Source: Pseudomonadales bacterium (GTDB lineage: Bacteria > Pseudomonadota > Gammaproteobacteria > Pseudomonadales > Azotimanducaceae). Taken from it: a DNA stretch of 59,534 nucleotides. The position numbers and the translations under genes are program-made. The notes under the pieces were generated by a model. It saw only the letters and a program-made list of their open reading frames with translations, was not told the DNA's origin and did no database searches. The first letter of the stretch is position 1; every line of letters begins with the position of its first letter. Of the stretch, positions 32,702-42,365 are shown piece by piece. Location: NCBI GenBank assembly GCA_022825925.1, contig JAJDVW010000101.1:1-59534 (forward strand), read 5' to 3'.

Positions 32702-33325
32702 TCAATTCTGCGCGGCATTCTGCGCCGGGAAGCGCCATTCGCGGCACAGCACCGTGACCCTGCGTCCTTCCCGGGATGCGACCACGCGCCCGGGCACGCG
32801 GCGGCCCGCCACCTCGCGGAAGCCCGACGGCGCCACGCGCCAGCCCAGTTGCGCGAAGGAGTCTTCCGTCAGCGACTCCACCGGCCAGTCGGGCGCGGGC
32901 CGCCCCGCGATCCAGCTCGACAGCAACTGCACCGGCGCCGCGAGGCCGAACTCCCGACGCAACAGCGCCCGCGCGGCCTCGCCCTCCAGGCGCGCACCAT
33001 CGGCCGTGTGTACCGTCAGCGCCGTCCCCCCGCCGAGTACCCGCGTGCGGCCCTGGCCAAGCGGCCCCCAGAGCGCGATGTCGACCCCGTCGGCGTACTG
33101 GCGCCAGAGGTAATTCGCCGTGACCGCGCGCCCGTCGGCGACCAGGCTGACCCGGCCCGCCAGGCGAAACTCGAGGCCGCCCTCCTGCAAGGCCGGGCGC
33201 GACACGCAGCCGCCGAGGGCCAGGCTCGTCAGGCAGCCCACGAGCAGCAGGGAGACGGTCCCGGCAAGGGATACCGCGGATAGGGGGTTTCCGGGCGAAA
33301 ACGGCGCAAACACGTCGGGCGTCAC
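32702..33325 (-). CDS. lolB: Outer-membrane lipoprotein insertion protein LolB
   Basis: LolB receives lipoproteins from LolA and inserts them in the outer membrane. It is itself a lipoprotein: the signal segment [16 protein letters not shown] ends in lipobox ALGGC. The mature part shows [39 protein letters not shown] and a final [10 protein letters not shown] strand, as in the family. At 207 residues, it matches E. coli size. The GTG at 33323-33325 is the likely start; no strong Shine-Dalgarno is visible. It is divergent from hemA, as usual, but ispE, which normally follows lolB, is not here. Confidence 0.88.
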   Translation of the reverse strand: MTPDVFAPFSPGNPLSAVSLAGTVSLLLVGCLTSLALGGCVSRPALQEGGLEFRLAGRVSLVADGRAVTANYLWRQYADGVDIALWGPLGQGRTRVLGGGTALTVHTADGARLEGEAARALLRREFGLAAPVQLLSSWIAGRPAPDWPVESLTEDSFAQLGWRVAPSGFREVAGRRVPGRVVASREGRRVTVLCREWRFPAQNAAQN

Positions 33326-33383
33326 ACAACGTTCTGATATTATTGCGCTCCATCGCCCGCCGGGCGAGCAACCCTTCGAGCGC

Positions 33384-34640
33384 ATGCCACTCATGCCACT
33401 ATTGGCTTACGGCGTCAGCTTCCGCACGGCCGCCATAGACATCAGGGAACGTCTCGCATTCCCGCCGGACGAACTGGGCGAGGCCGTTGCCGGGCTGCGG
33501 CAGGACCTCGACGGCGTCTCCGAGGCCGCGATCCTGTCGACCTGCAACCGGACCGAGATCTACTGCGCCCTGGAAGCCCGCGACGAGGCCCCGGTGGCGG
33601 ACTGGGTCGCGGCCCACCGGGCGATCGGCAGACGGGATCTCGAGGACACGGCGTACGTGCTGTGGGACGGGGACGCGGCGCGCCACCTGATGCGGGTTGC
33701 CTCCGGGCTCGACTCCCAGGTGCTCGGGGAACCGCAGATCATGGGACAGGTGAAGGCCGCCTACGACATCGCCCGGGGGAACGGCACGCTCGGGCCCGAA
33801 CTGAATCTCCTGTCACAGGGTGCGTTGTATGCCGCCAAGCGGGTGCGCACCGATACGGCCATCGGCAAGAACCCGGTCTCCATCGCCTACGTCGCCGTCA
33901 CTATGGCCCAGCAGGTGATCGACCTCGGCGCCGCGAGAGCGCTCCTGATCGGCGCCGGGGAGACCATCGAACTCGTTGCCCGGCACCTCATGAGCACGGG
34001 CGTGCGGGAGATCGGCATCGCCAACCGGACGGTGGAACGCGCCGAGGCAGTGGCGCGGAGCATGGGCGCCCACGCGATGGGACTCGGGGAGATCCCCGCG
34101 CGGCTCCGGGACTACGACCTCGTGATCAGTTCGACGGATGCGGCCGAACACATCGTCAGCGCATCGATGGTGGAACGGGCCATGCTCGGGCGCGCGCGGC
34201 CGCTGTTTCTCGTGGACATCGCGGTGCCTCGGGACATCGAGCCGCGGGCGGGCCTCATCGACGGGGTCTTCCTGCACTCCGTCGACGACCTTGCGCTGAT
34301 CGTCGAGGAGAACGCCGCGGCCCGGCGACACGCGGCCGTACAGGCGGAAACCCTGATCGACAAGGGCGTCGCCCACTACGAGCGGGCCCGCGTGCTGCGG
34401 GACAACCGCCATCTCGTGCAGCGGTTTCGGCGGCATGCGGAAGGGGTTCGCCAGGAAGCGCTCGACCGCGCCCGGCAGCGGCTCGACAACGGCCAGGACT
34501 CGGCGGACGTGATGGAGCGACTGGCCCACGAGCTGACCAACAAGCTCATCCACGCCCCCACCGTCGCCATCCGTGACGCCCGCGTCGACCAGCGCGCGGA
34601 CTTCCTCGAATCGCTGCGGACGCTCTACGGACTGGAGTAA
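33384..34640 (+). CDS. hemA: Glutamyl-tRNA reductase
   Basis: It reduces Glu-tRNA to glutamate-1-semialdehyde, the first step of C5 haem synthesis. The catalytic Cys is in STCNRTEIY, followed by LMRVASGLDSQVLGEPQI, the NADPH motif ALLIGAGETIELVARHL, and PLFLVDIAVPRDIEP. The C-terminal dimerisation helices end in KLIHAPTVAIRDA. At 418 residues it is full length. Two in-frame ATGs (33384, 33393) are possible starts; the first has a weak GAG upstream. It heads a hemA-prfA-prmC-moeB operon. Confidence 0.96.
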   Translation: MPLMPLLAYGVSFRTAAIDIRERLAFPPDELGEAVAGLRQDLDGVSEAAILSTCNRTEIYCALEARDEAPVADWVAAHRAIGRRDLEDTAYVLWDGDAARHLMRVASGLDSQVLGEPQIMGQVKAAYDIARGNGTLGPELNLLSQGALYAAKRVRTDTAIGKNPVSIAYVAVTMAQQVIDLGAARALLIGAGETIELVARHLMSTGVREIGIANRTVERAEAVARSMGAHAMGLGEIPARLRDYDLVISSTDAAEHIVSASMVERAMLGRARPLFLVDIAVPRDIEPRAGLIDGVFLHSVDDLALIVEENAAARRHAAVQAETLIDKGVAHYERARVLRDNRHLVQRFRRHAEGVRQEALDRARQRLDNGQDSADVMERLAHELTNKLIHAPTVAIRDARVDQRADFLESLRTLYGLE

Positions 34641-34643
34641 CCC

Positions 34644-35738
34644 GTGCTGCCCGCCTCGGTGCTCGGCAAGCTCGACGACCTGGCCCAGCGTCACGAGGAA
34701 CTCTCGATGCTCCTCTCGGACCCGGAGGTGGTGGCCGCCCGGGCCCGTTACGCGCGTTTCATGCGGGAGTTCTCGGAGCTCGTGCCCGTCATGAACGCCT
34801 TCGCGGACCTGAAGCGCAAGACGGCCGACCTCGCGGCCGCCGAAGAACTGCTCGACGACGAGGACCACGAGCTGCGCGCCATGGCCCGCACGGACGCGGA
34901 GGAGCTGCGCCCGGTCCTGCAGCAGGCGGAGGCGGAACTGACCCGTTTCCTGATGCCCAAGGACTCGGACGACGGGAACAACGTGTTCCTCGAGATCCGT
35001 GCCGGCACGGGGGGCGACGAGGCCGCCCTGTTCGCGGGCGACCTGTTCCGGATGTACGGGCGCTACGCCGAGCAGCGGGGATGGGGGCTGGAGTCCCTGA
35101 GCGAGCGCCCCGGAGAGCACGGCGGATACAAGGAAGTGATCGCGCGCGTCGTCGGCAGGGACGTGTTCCGCCACCTCAAGTTCGAGTCCGGCGCCCACCG
35201 CGTACAGCGGGTCCCGCAGACGGAGTCGCAGGGGCGCATCCATACATCCGCCTGCACCGTCGCCGTCCTCCCCGAACAGGCCGACATCGAATCGGTGGAG
35301 ATCGACCCGAAGGACCTGCGGATCGACACCTTCCGCGCTTCCGGCGCCGGCGGGCAGCACGTGAACAAGACCGACTCCGCGGTACGGTTGACGCACCTGC
35401 CGACCGGCATCGTCGTCGAGTGCCAGGACGAGCGCTCCCAGCACAAGAACCGCGCGCGGGCGCTGGCCCACCTGAACGCGAAGCTGCTCGACCAGGCGCG
35501 CTCGGAGCGGCAGGCCGAGCGGGCGGCCACCCGGCGCAACCTGGTCGGCTCGGGCGACCGGTCCGAACGCATCCGCACCTACAACTTCTCCGAGCGGAGG
35601 GTGACCGATCACCGCATCAACCTGGTGCTCTACCGGCTCGACGAGATCCTGGACGGCGACCTCGACGTGCTCGTGGACCCGCTCACGCAGGAACACCAGA
35701 CCGACCAGCTCGCAGCGCTCGGGGAAGACAGCCCGTGA
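34644..35738 (+). CDS. prfA: Peptide chain release factor 1
   Basis: RF1 terminates translation at UAA and UAG. At 364 residues it has [19 protein letters not shown] and the peptidyl-hydrolysis motif [18 protein letters not shown], and ends [13 protein letters not shown] start 3 bases after hemA; its TGA overlaps the prmC GTG. PrmC, the methylase of the GGQ Gln, is the next gene, so substrate and modifier are co-expressed. Confidence 0.97.
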   Translation: MLPASVLGKLDDLAQRHEELSMLLSDPEVVAARARYARFMREFSELVPVMNAFADLKRKTADLAAAEELLDDEDHELRAMARTDAEELRPVLQQAEAELTRFLMPKDSDDGNNVFLEIRAGTGGDEAALFAGDLFRMYGRYAEQRGWGLESLSERPGEHGGYKEVIARVVGRDVFRHLKFESGAHRVQRVPQTESQGRIHTSACTVAVLPEQADIESVEIDPKDLRIDTFRASGAGGQHVNKTDSAVRLTHLPTGIVVECQDERSQHKNRARALAHLNAKLLDQARSERQAERAATRRNLVGSGDRSERIRTYNFSERRVTDHRINLVLYRLDEILDGDLDVLVDPLTQEHQTDQLAALGEDSP

Positions 35739-36589
35739 ACCCGTCCGCGACGGCCACCGCGGCCGCCCCCCGCGCGGGGACGGTCGGTGAGTCTCTGGAC
35801 GCCGCCCGCGGCCTCCTCCCTCGCCTCGATGCCGACGTGCTGACCGCGCATGCGATCGGCGCTTCGCGGGACACGCTGTACGCCTTCCCCGAACGCGCGA
35901 TGCCGACCCACGACGCGCGACGCCTCGCGGGCTTCGTCCGTCGGCGGCGGCGCGGCGAGCCGCTCGCGTACATCGTCGGCCGGCGCGAGTTCTGGAGCCT
36001 GACGCTACGGGTGGATCCGCGCGTCCTCGTCCCGCGTCCCGAGACCGAGTGCCTGGTCGAGGCGGCGCTCGCGCGTATCGGGGACATCGCGACCGTCCTC
36101 GACCTCGGGACGGGTTCCGGGGCCATCGCCCTTGCCGTGGCCGCGTCGCGTCCGAACGCCCGGGTCGTCGGCGTGGACCGGGACTCCGGCTGCGTCGATG
36201 CCGCCCGGGAAAACGCCGCGCGACTGGGGCTCAACGCGACTTTCCGGCGATCGGACTGGTTCTCGGCCCTCGATCCGAGCGAGCGGTTCGAGGTCGTCGT
36301 GGCGAATCCGCCGTACGTCGCGGAGGGCGACCCCCACCTCGCGGAGGACGGCCTCCGTTTCGAACCGCGCGACGCCCTGGTCGCGGGCGCCGACGGCCTA
36401 GCGGCGCTGCGCCGCATCTTGGCGGCCGCCCCGAGTCACCTCGCCCGCGGCGGATGGCTTTGCATCGAGCACGGCCACGATCAGGAGGTCGCGGTACGCG
36501 ACCTCTTCGTCGCGCATGGCTTCCGGGACATCGAGACGACGCCGGACCTGGCCGGCATTCCCCGGGTCACCTGCGGGCGCACGCGGTGA
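35735..36589 (+). CDS. prmC: Release factor glutamine methyltransferase
   Basis: It methylates the GGQ glutamine of RF1 and RF2 using S-adenosylmethionine. An N-terminal helical recognition domain with [20 protein letters not shown] and VLVPRPETE is followed by the SAM site [13 protein letters not shown] and the catalytic VVANPPYV. At 284 residues it is standard. The GTG start overlaps the prfA stop by GTGA. Confidence 0.95.
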   Translation: MNPSATATAAAPRAGTVGESLDAARGLLPRLDADVLTAHAIGASRDTLYAFPERAMPTHDARRLAGFVRRRRRGEPLAYIVGRREFWSLTLRVDPRVLVPRPETECLVEAALARIGDIATVLDLGTGSGAIALAVAASRPNARVVGVDRDSGCVDAARENAARLGLNATFRRSDWFSALDPSERFEVVVANPPYVAEGDPHLAEDGLRFEPRDALVAGADGLAALRRILAAAPSHLARGGWLCIEHGHDQEVAVRDLFVAHGFRDIETTPDLAGIPRVTCGRTR

Positions 36590-36596
36590 GCCCTCC

Positions 36597-37346
36597 ATGA
36601 GAGATGCCGACCTTCTGCGGTACAGCCGCCAGATCATGCTGCCGGACTTCGACGTGGCCGGGCAGGAGCGGCTGCTCGCCTCGCACGTGCTGATCGTGGG
36701 GATCGGCGGTCTCGGATCGCCGGCGGCGATGTACCTCGCGGCCAGCGGCGTCGGACGGCTCACCCTCGCCGACCACGATGTCGTCGACCTCTCCAACCTG
36801 CAGCGTCAGATCGCCCACGGGGAGGCCACCGTCGGCCGGTCCAAGGTGCTGTCGGCCGCGGAGCGCGTCGCGGCGCTGAACTCGAACGTGGCGGTGTGCC
36901 CGGTCGAGCGTCGGCTCGAGGGCGAACTGCTCACGACCGCGGTGGACGACGCCGATCTCGTACTCGATGCCACGGACAACATGGCCACCCGAATGGCCAT
37001 CAACGAGGCGTGCGTGGCGACGCGGACGCCCCTCGTCTCCGGGGCCGCCATCCGGATGGAAGGGCAGGTGGCGGTGTTCGATCCCCGGACGCCGGAGTCG
37101 CCCTGCTATCGCTGCCTCTACGACGACGTCGGCGACGAGGCCCTGAACTGCGCCGAGAACGGCGTCATCGCCCCCCTGGTCGGCATCGTGGGGACGGTCC
37201 AGGCCATGGAAGCGGTCAAGCTGATCGCCGGCGTCGGCGAGCCGCTCGTCGGCCACGTGCTGTACCTGGACGCCAAGCGGATGGAATGGCGCAAGTTCAG
37301 GCTGCCGAGGAACCCGCGGTGTCCGACGTGCGGAACCCGCGACTGA
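36597..37346 (+). CDS. moeB: MoeB/ThiF-type adenylyltransferase
   Basis: This E1-like enzyme adenylates the C-terminus of a small sulphur carrier (MoaD or ThiS). Visible are [20 protein letters not shown], the nucleotide motif [15 protein letters not shown], the DLSNLQRQI loop, DATDN, and two CxxC zinc pairs (CYRC and CPTC). There is no rhodanese domain at the C-terminus. At 249 residues it equals E. coli MoeB. It follows prmC by 7 bases. Its last 50 bases overlap the convergent lipB. Confidence 0.93.
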   Translation: MRDADLLRYSRQIMLPDFDVAGQERLLASHVLIVGIGGLGSPAAMYLAASGVGRLTLADHDVVDLSNLQRQIAHGEATVGRSKVLSAAERVAALNSNVAVCPVERRLEGELLTTAVDDADLVLDATDNMATRMAINEACVATRTPLVSGAAIRMEGQVAVFDPRTPESPCYRCLYDDVGDEALNCAENGVIAPLVGIVGTVQAMEAVKLIAGVGEPLVGHVLYLDAKRMEWRKFRLPRNPRCPTCGTRD

Positions 37347-37995
37347 CGCCGTCGAACCCGAACGCCCGCGCCGTCTCGCCCACCAGCCGCGCTCCGACCA
37401 CGTCGATGTCCGCCGGGCCGCCCCGGTCGGCGACCTGCGTCACGGCGATCCCGCGCAGGCCGCATGGATCGATGCGCGCGAACGGCTCGAGGTCCATCGC
37501 CACGTTGAGCGCGAGGCCATGGTATGACCGGCCACGCCGGATGCGCAGCCCCAGGGCGCCGATCTTGGCGCCGCCCACGTAGACGCCGCGGGCGTCCGCA
37601 CGGGCCTCCGCATCGATGCCGAACGCCGCCAGCGTCGCGACCATCGCGTCCTCGGTCCCCGCCACCAGATCGCGGACGCCGAGGCCCAGCCGGCGTACGT
37701 CGAACATGAGGTAGGCGACGACCTGGCCCGGACCGTGGTACGTGACCTGGCCGCCCCGGTCCGTCCGGATCACGGGGATCGCCCCGGGGGCCAGGACGTG
37801 CTCGTCCCTGCCGGCCTGTCCCTGGGTGAAGACGGGTTCGTGTTCGGTGAGCCACAGCTCGTCGCCGGTCCGGCCGTCCCGGGCGTCCGTGAACGCACGC
37901 ATGGCCGCGGACGTGGTGACGTAGTCGGTTCGGCCGAGGTCCCGGAGCACGAGTTGCCGCGAGCGCCCCGCGCGCCCGTCGGGGCCTACGCGCAC
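37297..37995 (-). CDS. lipB: Octanoyl-(acyl-carrier-protein) transferase LipB
   Basis: LipB moves octanoate from ACP to lipoyl domains. The active-site motif [15 protein letters not shown] is present, the catalytic Lys is in [12 protein letters not shown], and the Cys is in [15 protein letters not shown]. It is 232 residues from GTG 37993-37995, and its 3' end overlaps moeB by 50 bases. dacA lies 16 bases upstream; the ybeD (DUF493) gene that often sits between dacA and lipB is absent. lipA is not in the window. Confidence 0.95.
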   Translation of the reverse strand: MRVGPDGRAGRSRQLVLRDLGRTDYVTTSAAMRAFTDARDGRTGDELWLTEHEPVFTQGQAGRDEHVLAPGAIPVIRTDRGGQVTYHGPGQVVAYLMFDVRRLGLGVRDLVAGTEDAMVATLAAFGIDAEARADARGVYVGGAKIGALGLRIRRGRSYHGLALNVAMDLEPFARIDPCGLRGIAVTQVADRGGPADIDVVGARLVGETARAFGFDGVSRGFRTSDTAGSSAA

Positions 37996-38011
37996 CGGGA
38001 CCCCGCCCGCG

Positions 38012-39232
38012 TCATGTCACGAGCTCCCGGAAGAAGATGGCGATGCCCTCGAAGAAGCGCAAGAAGAAGCCCGCTTCGGCCACGGCTTCCCGGGCCACCA
38101 GCGGCGCCCTGACCACCAGTTGGTCGTCGAGGCTGACGCGCAGCTCTCCGAGTTCCTGGCCGACCGTGACCGGGGCCTCGATCGCGCGCGGGAGGTCCAG
38201 CGTGGCCTCGAGATCGTCGTAGCGGCCCCGCGGAATCGTCACGACGACGGACTCGGAGACGCCCATCGCGACCGTGTCGGACTCGCCATACCAGACGTCC
38301 GAGACCTTGAGGGGCGTATCCGGATCGTACAGTTCGCGGGTCTCGAAGTAGCGGAAGCCGTAGGCCAGGAGCTTCTGGCTCTCGCGCATGCGGATACCGT
38401 CGCTCTCCGCGCCCATCACGACCGATATCAGTCGCATCCCGTCGCGCTCCGCCGAGGCCACGAGGCAGTAGCCGGCGGCGGCGGTGTGCCCGGTCTTGAC
38501 CCCGTCGACCGTCCGGTCCCGCCACAGCAGGCGGTTCCGGTTCGGCTGCTCGATGTCGTTGTACTTGAACGAGCGCTCGGAATAGATCGCGTAGTGTTCC
38601 GGATAGCGCTGGATCAGGGCCCGCGCGATCAGCGCCATGTCCTTCGCCGTCGAGTACTGCTCCTGCGACGGCAATCCCGTCGCGTTGGTGAAGTGCGTGT
38701 TGGTCAGCCCGATGGACTCGCCGTGGGAGTTCATCATGTCCGCGAACGCGTCCTCCGCGCCCGCGATGTATTCGGCCACCGCGACGCTGGCGTCGTTCCC
38801 GGACTGAATGATGATGCCGCGCAACAGGTCCGCGAGCACCACCTCCGTACCCTCGCGAACGAAGGTCCGCGAACCCGGCGTCCGCCACGCGTTCACGCTG
38901 ATGGGCACGCTGTCCGACAGGTCGATGCGACCCTCCTCGAGTTCCGACGCGGCCACGTAGCTCGTCATGATCTTGGTCAGGCTGGCCGGCGGCAGACGTT
39001 CGTCGGCGTTGGTTTCCGCCAGCACGTCGAGGGTGGCGGCGTCGAGCAGGACGTAGCCTCGCGCCGCGACCTGCGGGGGGTCGGGGACGATGCCTTGTCC
39101 CGCCGCCGGAACGGCGCAAGCGACCGCGCCGGCCAGCAGCGCGGCCGCGAACGCGCGGCGGCGGGCCGGGCCGCGGCGCGGCTCGGGGGGAACGATCCGG
39201 CGGGCCAACGATGACGCGCTTGCGGGACTCAT
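38012..39232 (-). CDS. dacA: D-alanyl-D-alanine carboxypeptidase (PBP5/6 family)
   Basis: This is a periplasmic enzyme that trims the terminal D-Ala of peptidoglycan stem peptides. A long signal peptide (about 1-46, cleaved near VPAAGQG) is followed by the three serine-peptidase motifs: SLTK, SGN in [11 protein letters not shown], and KTG in [15 protein letters not shown]-terminal beta domain and an amphipathic anchor ([17 protein letters not shown]) follow. At 406 residues it is normal. AGGA precedes the ATG at 39230-39232. Confidence 0.95.
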   Translation of the reverse strand: MSPASASSLARRIVPPEPRRGPARRRAFAAALLAGAVACAVPAAGQGIVPDPPQVAARGYVLLDAATLDVLAETNADERLPPASLTKIMTSYVAASELEEGRIDLSDSVPISVNAWRTPGSRTFVREGTEVVLADLLRGIIIQSGNDASVAVAEYIAGAEDAFADMMNSHGESIGLTNTHFTNATGLPSQEQYSTAKDMALIARALIQRYPEHYAIYSERSFKYNDIEQPNRNRLLWRDRTVDGVKTGHTAAAGYCLVASAERDGMRLISVVMGAESDGIRMRESQKLLAYGFRYFETRELYDPDTPLKVSDVWYGESDTVAMGVSESVVVTIPRGRYDDLEATLDLPRAIEAPVTVGQELGELRVSLDDQLVVRAPLVAREAVAEAGFFLRFFEGIAIFFRELVT

Positions 39233-39239
39233 GCGGTTC

Positions 39240-40094
39240 CTACTCCTCCTGTTCCGTGACGGCTTCCTCGACGAGAACGGGCAGCGAATCCTCCCCCGGC
39301 GAGCCGTCGGCAAGCAGCGCCAGGAGCCGGTGCGCGGCTTCGCGCGTGGGCAGGGGCCCGACACGCACCCGATACAGCCGGTCCGCGGGATCGTGCAGCA
39401 AGCGCACCGCGGCGTCACGCTCCTCGTCCAGCACGTTCCGAAGGGCCGTGACGCGGGCATCGGCCCAGCGTCGGTCCAGGAAGGCCCCCGCCTGCAGGAA
39501 GTACCGCTCCCCATGCGGGGCGCGCACCGCCGACCCCGCCGACTCCTTCGGCTCTTTCGACTCGGCAAGCGCCGTCACGCGCACGCGCGCGGTCCCCTGC
39601 TCGGCAAAGCCGAGCTTGACGGCGGCGGCGTAGGAAAGGTCCAGGAAACGCGCTCCATGAAACGGTCCGCGGTCGTTGACCCGGACCACGGTCTCCCGGC
39701 CGTTTTCCAGGTTCCGGACCCGAGCGTACCCCGGGATCGGCAGTGTCGGGTGCGCGGCGCTCAGCCGGTACATGTCGTATGTCTCGCCGCTGGAAGTCCG
39801 GCGGCCGTGGAACTTCAGGCCGTACCAGGACGCCACGCCGACGTGGTCGTAACCCGCGGCCGTCGGGAGGATCCGGTACGTGCGTCCGCCCTCGACGTAG
39901 TCGTCGTTCCCCCATCGGCTGCGCCGCTCGTCGCGCACCACCGGATCCGGCAGCGTTTCGAGCCCCGCGCGCGGCCGGGACGGTGCGCGGTCGTCCCGCT
40001 CGAACGTCGCGCAGCCCGCCATCGCGAGGACCACCGGCAACGCCACGGAGAGGCCGTAGCGGCCGAGGCGCGCCAGGTGGCGCGTCCGGAGCAT
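39240..40094 (-). CDS. rlpA: Septal-ring lytic transglycosylase RlpA
   Basis: This lipoprotein cuts denuded glycan strands at the septum. Lipobox LAMAGC is followed by the double-psi beta-barrel: GVASWYGLKFHGRRTSSGE and VRVNDRGPFHGARFLDLS, with the conserved Asp and His. A C-terminal SPOR domain (YFLQAGAFLDRRWADA to LYRVRVGPLP) binds denuded peptidoglycan. It has 284 residues. The ATG overlaps the mltB stop by one base. Confidence 0.93.
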   Translation of the reverse strand: MLRTRHLARLGRYGLSVALPVVLAMAGCATFERDDRAPSRPRAGLETLPDPVVRDERRSRWGNDDYVEGGRTYRILPTAAGYDHVGVASWYGLKFHGRRTSSGETYDMYRLSAAHPTLPIPGYARVRNLENGRETVVRVNDRGPFHGARFLDLSYAAAVKLGFAEQGTARVRVTALAESKEPKESAGSAVRAPHGERYFLQAGAFLDRRWADARVTALRNVLDEERDAAVRLLHDPADRLYRVRVGPLPTREAAHRLLALLADGSPGEDSLPVLVEEAVTEQEE

Positions 40095-41230
40095 CAACGG
40101 CCGGCGGCCCAAGCGGACGCGCCCGGGACGTCCGTCGGTCCGCGCATCGCGGCCGGCGCCGATGCCTCCGGTCCCATCCTCCGGCGTAGTTCCTGCGCGA
40201 GCTGCAACACCGCCAGGGCGTACATCGCGCTGCGGTTGTAGCGGGTGATGACGTAGAAGTCGTGCAGCCCCAGCCAGTACTCCGTGCCGTTGCCGCCCTC
40301 CATGCGGAACAACGCGGCTTTCGTATCGTCCGTCAGAGCATCGACCTGGACGCCCAACCGCCGCAGTTCGCCCACGTCGTAGTTCGGCGCGAGCCCTTCG
40401 TTCGCGGCGATGTCCGCGCGGTCGCCCTCGACCGCCACGGGCACCGCCACGGGCCCGTCGCCGCGCCAGCCGTGACGCTGGAAGTAGTTGGCGACGCTTC
40501 CCACCGCGTCGTCCACGCTCTTCCAGATGTCCCTCCGGCCATCGCCGTCGAAATCCACCGCGTAGGCCCGATAGCTCGACGGAATGAACTGGCCGTAGCC
40601 CATCGCTCCGGCGTACGAGCCGGAGAAGTCGAGCGGACTGCGGTCTTCCTCGCGGGTGAGCAGGAAGAACTGCGTCAGCTCGCCGCGGAAGAAGGGCGCT
40701 CGCGGCGGGTAGTCGAAGCCGAGCGTCACGAGCGCGTCGAGCACCCGAAAGCTGCCCGTGATGCGGCCATAGCTCGTCTCGACGCCGAGGATGGCCACCA
40801 CGACCTCCGGGGCGACCCGGTACTCGTCGGCGGCGCGCGCCAGGGAGGACTCGTGCCGTCGCCAGAACTCCACGCCCTGTTCGATGCGCCGGCTCGTCAG
40901 GAATATCGCCCGGTACTCGCCCCAGGACTTGACCCGTTCCGCCGGCCGGGCGATCGCCTCGAGTATGCGCTCCTGACGCTCCGCGGCCTCGAACCACGAA
41001 AGCAGCGCCGCGCGGTCGAAGCCGTGCTGGGCCACCAGTTCGTCGACGTACCCCAGCACGTCCGTCCGCTTGCCGTAATCGGCGAGGCTCGATCCCGCGT
41101 ACGCGGCGATCAGGACCGCGGCGCTGATCCACGCCGCCCCGCCGCGCCTCCACGCGGCCCTCCCGCGCCTCCACCTGCCCCACCCACGCCCCGGCCCGCG
41201 GCGGCGTCCGTCCGATGCGAGCGCGTTCAC
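40094..41230 (-). CDS. mltB: Membrane-bound lytic murein transglycosylase B family protein
   Basis: This peptidoglycan-cleaving enzyme releases 1,6-anhydro-muropeptides. The catalytic Glu is in VAILGVETSYGRI, followed by the family motifs SYAGAMGYGQFIPSSY and DFDGDGRRDIW. The N-terminus has an Arg/Gly-rich stretch and one hydrophobic segment (WISAAVLIAAYAGSSLA) without a clear lipobox, so it may be secreted or anchored. GTG at 41228-41230 is tentative. It has 378 residues. It lies between rodA and rlpA. Confidence 0.92.
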   Translation of the reverse strand: MNALASDGRRRGPGRGWGRWRRGRAAWRRGGAAWISAAVLIAAYAGSSLADYGKRTDVLGYVDELVAQHGFDRAALLSWFEAAERQERILEAIARPAERVKSWGEYRAIFLTSRRIEQGVEFWRRHESSLARAADEYRVAPEVVVAILGVETSYGRITGSFRVLDALVTLGFDYPPRAPFFRGELTQFFLLTREEDRSPLDFSGSYAGAMGYGQFIPSSYRAYAVDFDGDGRRDIWKSVDDAVGSVANYFQRHGWRGDGPVAVPVAVEGDRADIAANEGLAPNYDVGELRRLGVQVDALTDDTKAALFRMEGGNGTEYWLGLHDFYVITRYNRSAMYALAVLQLAQELRRRMGPEASAPAAMRGPTDVPGASAWAAGR

Positions 41231-41246
41231 CAGGCGTGGTCCCTCA

Positions 41247-42353
41247 CTACCAGTTTCGATGGGTATGGACGGACATGACGATGCCGAAGCCGACCAGCAG
41301 GGAGATGGCCGATGTCCCTCCGAAGCTCACCAGGGGAAGCGGCACCCCGACCACCGGGAACAGGCCGCAGACCATGGCGATGTTAACAAAGACGTAAACG
41401 AAGAACGTGAGCATGACGCCGCCCACGACGAGCCGCGCGAAGGTCGTCGACGCCTGCGTCGCGATGTAGAGCCCGCGCGCGAGCACGGCCAGGTACAGCA
41501 CCAGCAGCAACGTCACGCCCACGAGCCCCAGCTCCTCGCCGATGACGGCGACGATGAAGTCGGTGTGGCTCTCCGGCAGGAAGTCGAGCCGGCTCTGGGT
41601 GCCCTGATCGAGCCCCTTCCCGAACACGCCGCCCGAGCCCACGGCCGTCTTCGACTGGATGATGTTCCAGCCGGCGCCCATCGGATCCTGCTCCGGGTCG
41701 AACAGGGTGCGTACCCGGTCGCGCTGGTACTCGCGCATCATCATCCAGAGCCCCGGCGCGGCGGCCGCGGCGAGCCCGAGCGCCGCGAAGATCCACCGCC
41801 AGCGGATGCCCGAGAGGACGATGACGCCGAGTCCGCCGGCGCTCAGGAGCACCGCCGTGCCCAGGTCCGGCTGCCGGATGATCAGCAACGCCGGCACCGC
41901 GACGATGAGCAGGCCCACGGCCACGTGCCCGAAACGCGGCGGCATCGGATGGCGATGGAAGTACCACCCGAGCATCATCGGGATCGCTATCTTCATCAGC
42001 TCGGACGGCTGGAACCGCAGCCCTCCCGGCGCTTCCAGCCAGCGCGTCGACCCGTTCACGGTGATGCCGACCAACGGCGTCACGACCAGCAGCGCGAGCC
42101 CGCCGAAGTAGATCGGCAGCGTCCACCGCAGGTACACCCGCGGGTCCACCTGCGCCGCGAGCACCATCGCGAGGGCCCCAACGGCGATGCGCACCGTCTG
42201 TGCGAACAGCAGGTCCTGGTCCCGGTAGAGGATGGTCATGCCGAACACGATGACCCCCAGCAGCCCCAGCAGCAGCGGCGGATCGAAATGCTCGAGGTAG
42301 ACCCGCGGACGCACGGCCTTGAGCCCGAGGCTGCGGACATAGGTCGTTGCCAC
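41247..42353 (-). CDS. rodA: Rod-shape SEDS glycosyltransferase RodA
   Basis: This is the peptidoglycan polymerase of the elongasome, working with PBP2 (next gene upstream). It has 368 residues with about ten transmembrane helices. SEDS landmarks are GSTRWLEAPGGLRFQPSELM, IIRQPDLGTAVLL, GWNIIQSKTAVGSGGVFGKG and LPESHTDFIVAVIGEELG. AGGAG lies 9 bases before the GTG start. The spacing of 12 bases from mrdA supports co-expression. Confidence 0.96.
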   Translation of the reverse strand: MATTYVRSLGLKAVRPRVYLEHFDPPLLLGLLGVIVFGMTILYRDQDLLFAQTVRIAVGALAMVLAAQVDPRVYLRWTLPIYFGGLALLVVTPLVGITVNGSTRWLEAPGGLRFQPSELMKIAIPMMLGWYFHRHPMPPRFGHVAVGLLIVAVPALLIIRQPDLGTAVLLSAGGLGVIVLSGIRWRWIFAALGLAAAAAPGLWMMMREYQRDRVRTLFDPEQDPMGAGWNIIQSKTAVGSGGVFGKGLDQGTQSRLDFLPESHTDFIVAVIGEELGLVGVTLLLVLYLAVLARGLYIATQASTTFARLVVGGVMLTFFVYVFVNIAMVCGLFPVVGVPLPLVSFGGTSAISLLVGFGIVMSVHTHRNW

Positions 42354-42365
42354 GCGTCGGGGCTC

